7,782 nucleotides of DNA from Gammaproteobacteria bacterium (GTDB taxonomy: Bacteria; Pseudomonadota; Gammaproteobacteria; J044): assembly GCA_003696465.1 (NCBI GenBank), contig RFHG01000517.1, positions 1 through 7,782 of the forward strand, written 5' to 3'. This document shows, piece by piece, positions 5,987 to 7,782 of the stretch. The translations under genes and the position numbers were made by a program. The notes below the pieces were generated by a model that saw only the letters and a program-made list of their open reading frames with translations, did no database searches and was not told the DNA's origin. The first letter of the stretch is position 1, and each line of letters starts with the position of its first letter.

Positions 5987-7038
5987 TCCGCATCCTCCCG
6001 CGGCAGGCAGAAGCGCACCCGGTAGCGTCCCTGCCCGGTGCGCACCTCCAGGCAGCTGCGCTCGCCATACAGAAGGCGCAGGCGCTCGCGGATATTGGCC
6101 TGCGCCATGTGATTGCCCCGCCGGCCCTCGCCCCCGCCGGCCTCCGGCTGCGGGTTCTCCACCTCCACACAGAGGCGGCCGCCCTCGCCCCGCACCTCGA
6201 TGCGCACCTCACCGCCCTCGGGCAGGGGCTCGATGCCGTGATAGACGGCATTCTCCACCAGCGGCTGCAGGCACAGGGCCGGCACCTGACGACGCTGATC
6301 CAGCTCCGGGTCGATGACCCAGCTCACCCGCAGCCGCTCGCCCAGACGCAACTGCTCGATCTCCAGGTAGCGCCGGGCCAGCTCCAGCTCCTCGGCCAGC
6401 GGCCGGCGCTCCTCGCTGGCCAGCGCGGCACGGAACAGGCTGGAAAGGTCCTCCACCGCCCGCTCGGCGCGCTGCGGATCGATCCCGATCAGGCTGGCGA
6501 TGGTATTCATGCTGTTGAACAGGAAATGTGGCCGGATGCGGGCCTGCAGGGCCTGGACCTGGGCGCTGGCGCGGGCCTGCAGGCTCGCCCGCCACTGCTG
6601 CTGTACCCAGAAATAGCGCAGCAGCACGGTCAGCAGAATGAAGGTGATGCCGCCAGTCTTGACCAGCAGCGACTCGGGCGTCACCCGCACCACGCGGTCG
6701 AGCCCCTGATGCAGCATCAGCCAAAGCGCCAGCTGCGACATCAGCAGCGACATGCCCATCCCCACGATGAACACCACCACGATCTGGGCCATCAGGCTCA
6801 GGCGCACGATCAGCCGGTGCAGCAGACAGAGCACGGCCACCGTGCCCAGCACGATCCACTGCACGAACAACGACAGCTGCGACAGCTCGCTCCAGAAGCG
6901 GCCATCCAGGGGCGCCGAGGCCAGGGTCAGCACCAGGGCCAGCAACTCGCCACCCAGCACCGCCACCAGCACCGCCTGCGGCTGGCAGGGATTCGGCAGC
7001 AGGGCCTGCCCCTCCTCCATTGCAACGGATTTTTCCAT
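5983..7038 (-). CDS. algZ: Membrane histidine kinase of the LytS/AlgZ (His_kinase, PF06580) family
   Basis: Sensor kinase partner of the LytTR regulator. Numbering here starts at the ATG at 7036-7038 (351 residues). About four membrane segments lie at 22-42, 56-74, 80-106 and 125-143, with almost no periplasmic domain, so it probably senses within or at the membrane. A short helical linker precedes the phosphoacceptor block IRPHFLFNSMNTIASLI (168-184, H171). The N-box is LQPLVENAVYHGI (257-269). The nucleotide-binding glycine region reads RRGNHMAQANIRERLRLLYG (306-325). The start is uncertain. The frame is open to an ATG at 7135-7137 (384 residues), and Mets at 7119, 7080 and 7020 are also possible. 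I prefer 7038 or 7020 because the LLPNPC segment near the first TM lies close to the N-terminus in AlgZ/FimS as remembered. None has a good Shine-Dalgarno; the best is GGAAAG before 7080. No convincing promoter was seen upstream. Confidence 0.9.
   Translation of the reverse strand: MEKSVAMEEGQALLPNPCQPQAVLVAVLGGELLALVLTLASAPLDGRFWSELSQLSLFVQWIVLGTVAVLCLLHRLIVRLSLMAQIVVVFIVGMGMSLLMSQLALWLMLHQGLDRVVRVTPESLLVKTGGITFILLTVLLRYFWVQQQWRASLQARASAQVQALQARIRPHFLFNSMNTIASLIGIDPQRAERAVEDLSSLFRAALASEERRPLAEELELARRYLEIEQLRLGERLRVSWVIDPELDQRRQVPALCLQPLVENAVYHGIEPLPEGGEVRIEVRGEGGRLCVEVENPQPEAGGGEGRRGNHMAQANIRERLRLLYGERSCLEVRTGQGRYRVRFCLPREDAE
5994..5998 (-). promoter_or_regulatory. Shine-Dalgarno of the response regulator inside the kinase gene
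   Basis: Read on the minus strand this is GGAGG, 7 nt before the response-regulator ATG and within the last codons of the kinase. It confirms the start at 5986 and explains translation across the ATGA stop/start overlap. Confidence 0.65.
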
Positions 7039-7191
7039 GCCCCGAGTGTCGATGCTTCGGGGGTCGGTTGCAAGAGTCATCTCAAGGCTTTCCACTGCCC
7101 GTGTGAGATTCTTCTCCATATGAGGTTTCGGCGCCATGGAAGATGGCCATCATTCATCAATGAACTGCACACTCGCTTGCGCGAGCGCGCC

Positions 7192-7221
7192 CCACTTTCT
7201 TTGCTTGCCCAAAGAAAGTGG
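7192..7221. repeat. Left border hairpin of the structured repeat
   Basis: CCACTTTCTTTG and CAAAGAAAGTGG form a perfect 12-bp inverted repeat around a 6-nt loop (CTTGCC). A further direct copy of the right arm core, CAAAGAAAG, follows at 7223-7231. There is no flanking T tract in either direction, so it does not look like a standard intrinsic terminator. Confidence 0.75.
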
Positions 7222-7383
7222 ACAAAGAAAGGGCACCCCAGTGCCTTGGAACGCGCCGGCTCCGGGTGCGATTTCCGGGAATAGCCCGAAGGGAGGCCGG
7301 CATGGATGCCGGCCTGTGGAGCACAGCCCGGATGTTGTGCCAGCATCCCGAGGGCAGGCGCGTTCCACGCCGCAGGATCGACG

Positions 7384-7417
7384 GTTCGTTTCTTTTGCGC
7401 CTGCAAAAGAAATGAAC
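7384..7417. repeat. Right border hairpin of the structured repeat
   Basis: GTTCGTTTCTTTTGC pairs with GCAAAAGAAATGAAC around a GCCT tetraloop. That is 15 bp with a single G-U wobble (7388 with 7413). The core TTTCTTT(T)GC...CAAA(A)GAAA is shared with the left border hairpin. Confidence 0.75.
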
Positions 7418-7529
7418 TCTTGCCCGCGAATCGGGTACGAAACCCAAGCAACGAAAACAATCCAAATCCTGATACTACTAGGCAATCGACGATCTGTTTT
7501 GATACCGCAACTGCTTATCGGCTGCGCCC

Positions 7530-7554
7530 CAATGCCCCGGAATGCGCCGGCTCC
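7530..7554 (+). repeat. Degenerate 25-nt partial copy of the structured repeat
   Basis: This segment matches 7239-7263 at 21 of 25 positions. All four differences are transitions (G/A, T/C, T/C, C/T). The shared core GCGCCGGCTCC is exact. It is in direct orientation, about 290 bp from the first copy, and the similarity fades on both sides. It may be the remnant of a second element or of a partial duplication. Confidence 0.5.
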
Positions 7555-7584
7555 CAAATCCCACATGCAATCCACAATAGCCGG

Positions 7585-7590
7585 TATAAT
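7585..7590 (+). promoter_or_regulatory. Probable -10 element of the rph promoter
   Basis: TATAAT, a perfect sigma70 -10 match, lies 58 bp before the rph ATG. Initiation near 7597 would give a leader of about 52 nt. No good -35 hexamer is present at 16-18 bp spacing (17 bp upstream reads CACATG), and there is no TGn extension. Expression may depend on an activator, or the element may be weak. Confidence 0.45.
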
Positions 7591-7603
7591 TCTCCACCCA
7601 CAA

Positions 7604-7620
7604 TCGGCCTCATCGGCCGA
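7604..7620 (+). other. Small hairpin in the rph leader
   Basis: TCGGCC (7604-7609) and GGCCGA (7615-7620) form a 6-bp stem with a TCATC loop, just after the predicted start of transcription. TCGGCC also recurs as a direct repeat (7613-7618). It could be a leader stem-loop or an operator-like palindrome; no T tract follows, so it is not a terminator. Confidence 0.35.
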
Positions 7621-7648
7621 AACCACTACCGTGACAGAGGACACCACC

Positions 7649-7782
7649 ATGCGCCCCAGCGGCCGACAGCCCGACGAACTGCGCCCCATCCGCTTTACCC
7701 GCCACTACACCAAGCATGCCGAAGGGTCGGTGCTGGTCGAATTCGGCGACACCCGGGTCATCTGCACCGCGACCGTCGAGGA
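7649..7782 (+). CDS. rph: Ribonuclease PH, N-terminal part (gene runs off the right edge)
   Basis: Phosphorolytic 3'-to-5' exoribonuclease that trims tRNA 3' ends. The visible 44 residues begin MRPSGRQPDELRPIRFTRHY, followed by TKHAEGSVLVEFGDTRVICT. This is the conserved N-terminus of RNase PH: in E. coli, as remembered, MRPAGRSNNQVRP and then the nearly identical TKHAEGSVLVEFGDT. The ATG at 7649-7651 has AGAGG (7636-7640) 8 nt upstream. An in-frame GTG at 7631 is possible but would add residues not usual in the family. The frame is open to the window end. The gene is divergent from algZ and separated from it by the repeat-bearing intergenic region. Confidence 0.93.
   Translation, partial: MRPSGRQPDELRPIRFTRHYTKHAEGSVLVEFGDTRVICTATVE

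Larger units (their letters stand above)
7192..7417. repeat. Structured intergenic repeat bounded by two related hairpins
   Basis: About 226 bp. The left border is a perfect 12-bp inverted repeat (7192-7203 with 7210-7221). The right border is a 15-bp stem with one G-U pair (7384-7398 with 7403-7417). The two border hairpins resemble each other: TTTCTTTGCTTGCCCAAAGA on the left and TTTCTTTTGCGCCTGCAAAA on the right. Inside, GGAACGCGCC (7248-7257) pairs with GGCGCGTTCC (7357-7366). That pair encloses GGCCGGCAT/ATGCCGGCC (7295-7303 and 7306-7314), CTGTG/CACAG (7314-7318 and 7322-7326) and GGATG/CATCC (7330-7334 and 7344-7348). From memory, intergenic repeats with CTTTCTTTGC...CAAAGAAAG palindromes recur in Xanthomonadaceae and other high-GC proteobacteria, so this is probably a member of a dispersed family. 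It could be a non-autonomous mobile repeat or a structured RNA; nothing here decides between them. Confidence 0.65.
7039..7648. other. Roughly 600-bp intergenic region between algZ and rph
   Basis: No reading frame here looks like a real protein. The longest minus-strand frames (7150-7689, 7157-7465, 7077-7460) translate the structured repeat and show no family motif. Contents from left to right: a possible N-terminal extension or leader of the kinase (7039-7137), the structured repeat (7192-7417), an AT-richer stretch (about 7430-7520), a partial repeat copy (7530-7554), a rph -10 element (7585-7590) and a leader hairpin (7604-7620). No tRNA-like or transposase sequence was seen. Confidence 0.6.

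Noticed and set aside
6109..7284. 391-residue plus-strand open frame antisense to the kinase
   Set aside because: His/Gln-rich shadow with no recognisable family; the opposite strand carries the H, N and membrane features of AlgZ.
7381..7391. ACGGTTCGTTT as a possible AlgR-type operator (consensus near CCGTTCGTC, from memory)
   Set aside because: Only a partial match, located in the arm of the border hairpin whose sequence is explained by the repeat, and about 350 bp from the kinase start.
7192..7417. CRISPR array
   Set aside because: The repeated hairpin cores occur only twice, about 190 bp apart, without regular short spacers or cas genes.
7604..7620. Intrinsic terminator or attenuator before rph
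   Set aside because: The stem is only 6 bp and is not followed by a T tract.
7150..7689. Minus-strand frames (179, 127 and 102 residues) over the intergenic repeat
   Set aside because: They translate the hairpin repeat and overlap the rph start. No start context or protein motif; probably the kind of spurious protein these repeats generate.

Overview
This is a high-GC proteobacterial chromosome segment. The start of EngB (MSGPRYQQTRFVMSA) and the start of RNase PH (MRPSGRQ) closely resemble the E. coli proteins as I remember them. Cytochrome c maturation is by System II (ResB/CcsB), and there is an AlgZ/AlgR-type two-component pair. Together these suggest a gammaproteobacterium of the sulfur-oxidiser/Chromatiales kind. 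A betaproteobacterium cannot be excluded from sequence alone.

Layout. Positions 1-3568, minus strand, transcribed right to left: resB, ccsB and the start of dsbA. The gaps are 3 and 26 nt, so this looks like one operon for heme delivery and cytochrome c assembly plus a periplasmic dithiol oxidase. Positions 3569-3833: a non-coding stretch with a nested inverted repeat. It contains the probable terminator of the diheme cytochrome c4 gene and a possible extended -10 promoter for resB. Positions 3834-4445, minus: cytochrome c4. Positions 4446-4635: a divergent intergenic region where two sigma70-like promoters overlap, one for cytochrome c4 and one for engB. Positions 4636-5271, plus: engB, a ribosome-assembly GTPase. 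Positions 5258-7038, minus: a LytTR response regulator (AlgR-like) and its membrane histidine kinase (AlgZ-like), translationally coupled through an ATGA overlap. The regulator's 3' end overlaps the 3' end of engB by 14 bp. Positions 7039-7648: about 600 bp with no believable gene. It holds a roughly 226-bp structured repeat bounded by two related hairpins, a degenerate 25-nt partial copy, an AT-richer stretch and the rph promoter. Positions 7649-7782, plus: the start of rph (RNase PH).

How the genes work together. Cytochrome c4 is a c-type cytochrome needing two covalently attached hemes on CXXCH motifs. ResB and CcsB form the System II synthase that would attach them, and DsbA oxidises periplasmic thiols, including those of apocytochromes. 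The left half is therefore a coherent cytochrome c module. EngB, AlgZ/AlgR and RNase PH are functionally separate neighbours.

I see no CRISPR array, transposase, tRNA, rRNA or defence system. The coding part is ordinary. The least explained sequence is the structured repeat between algZ and rph, followed by the nested inverted repeat at 3747-3825.
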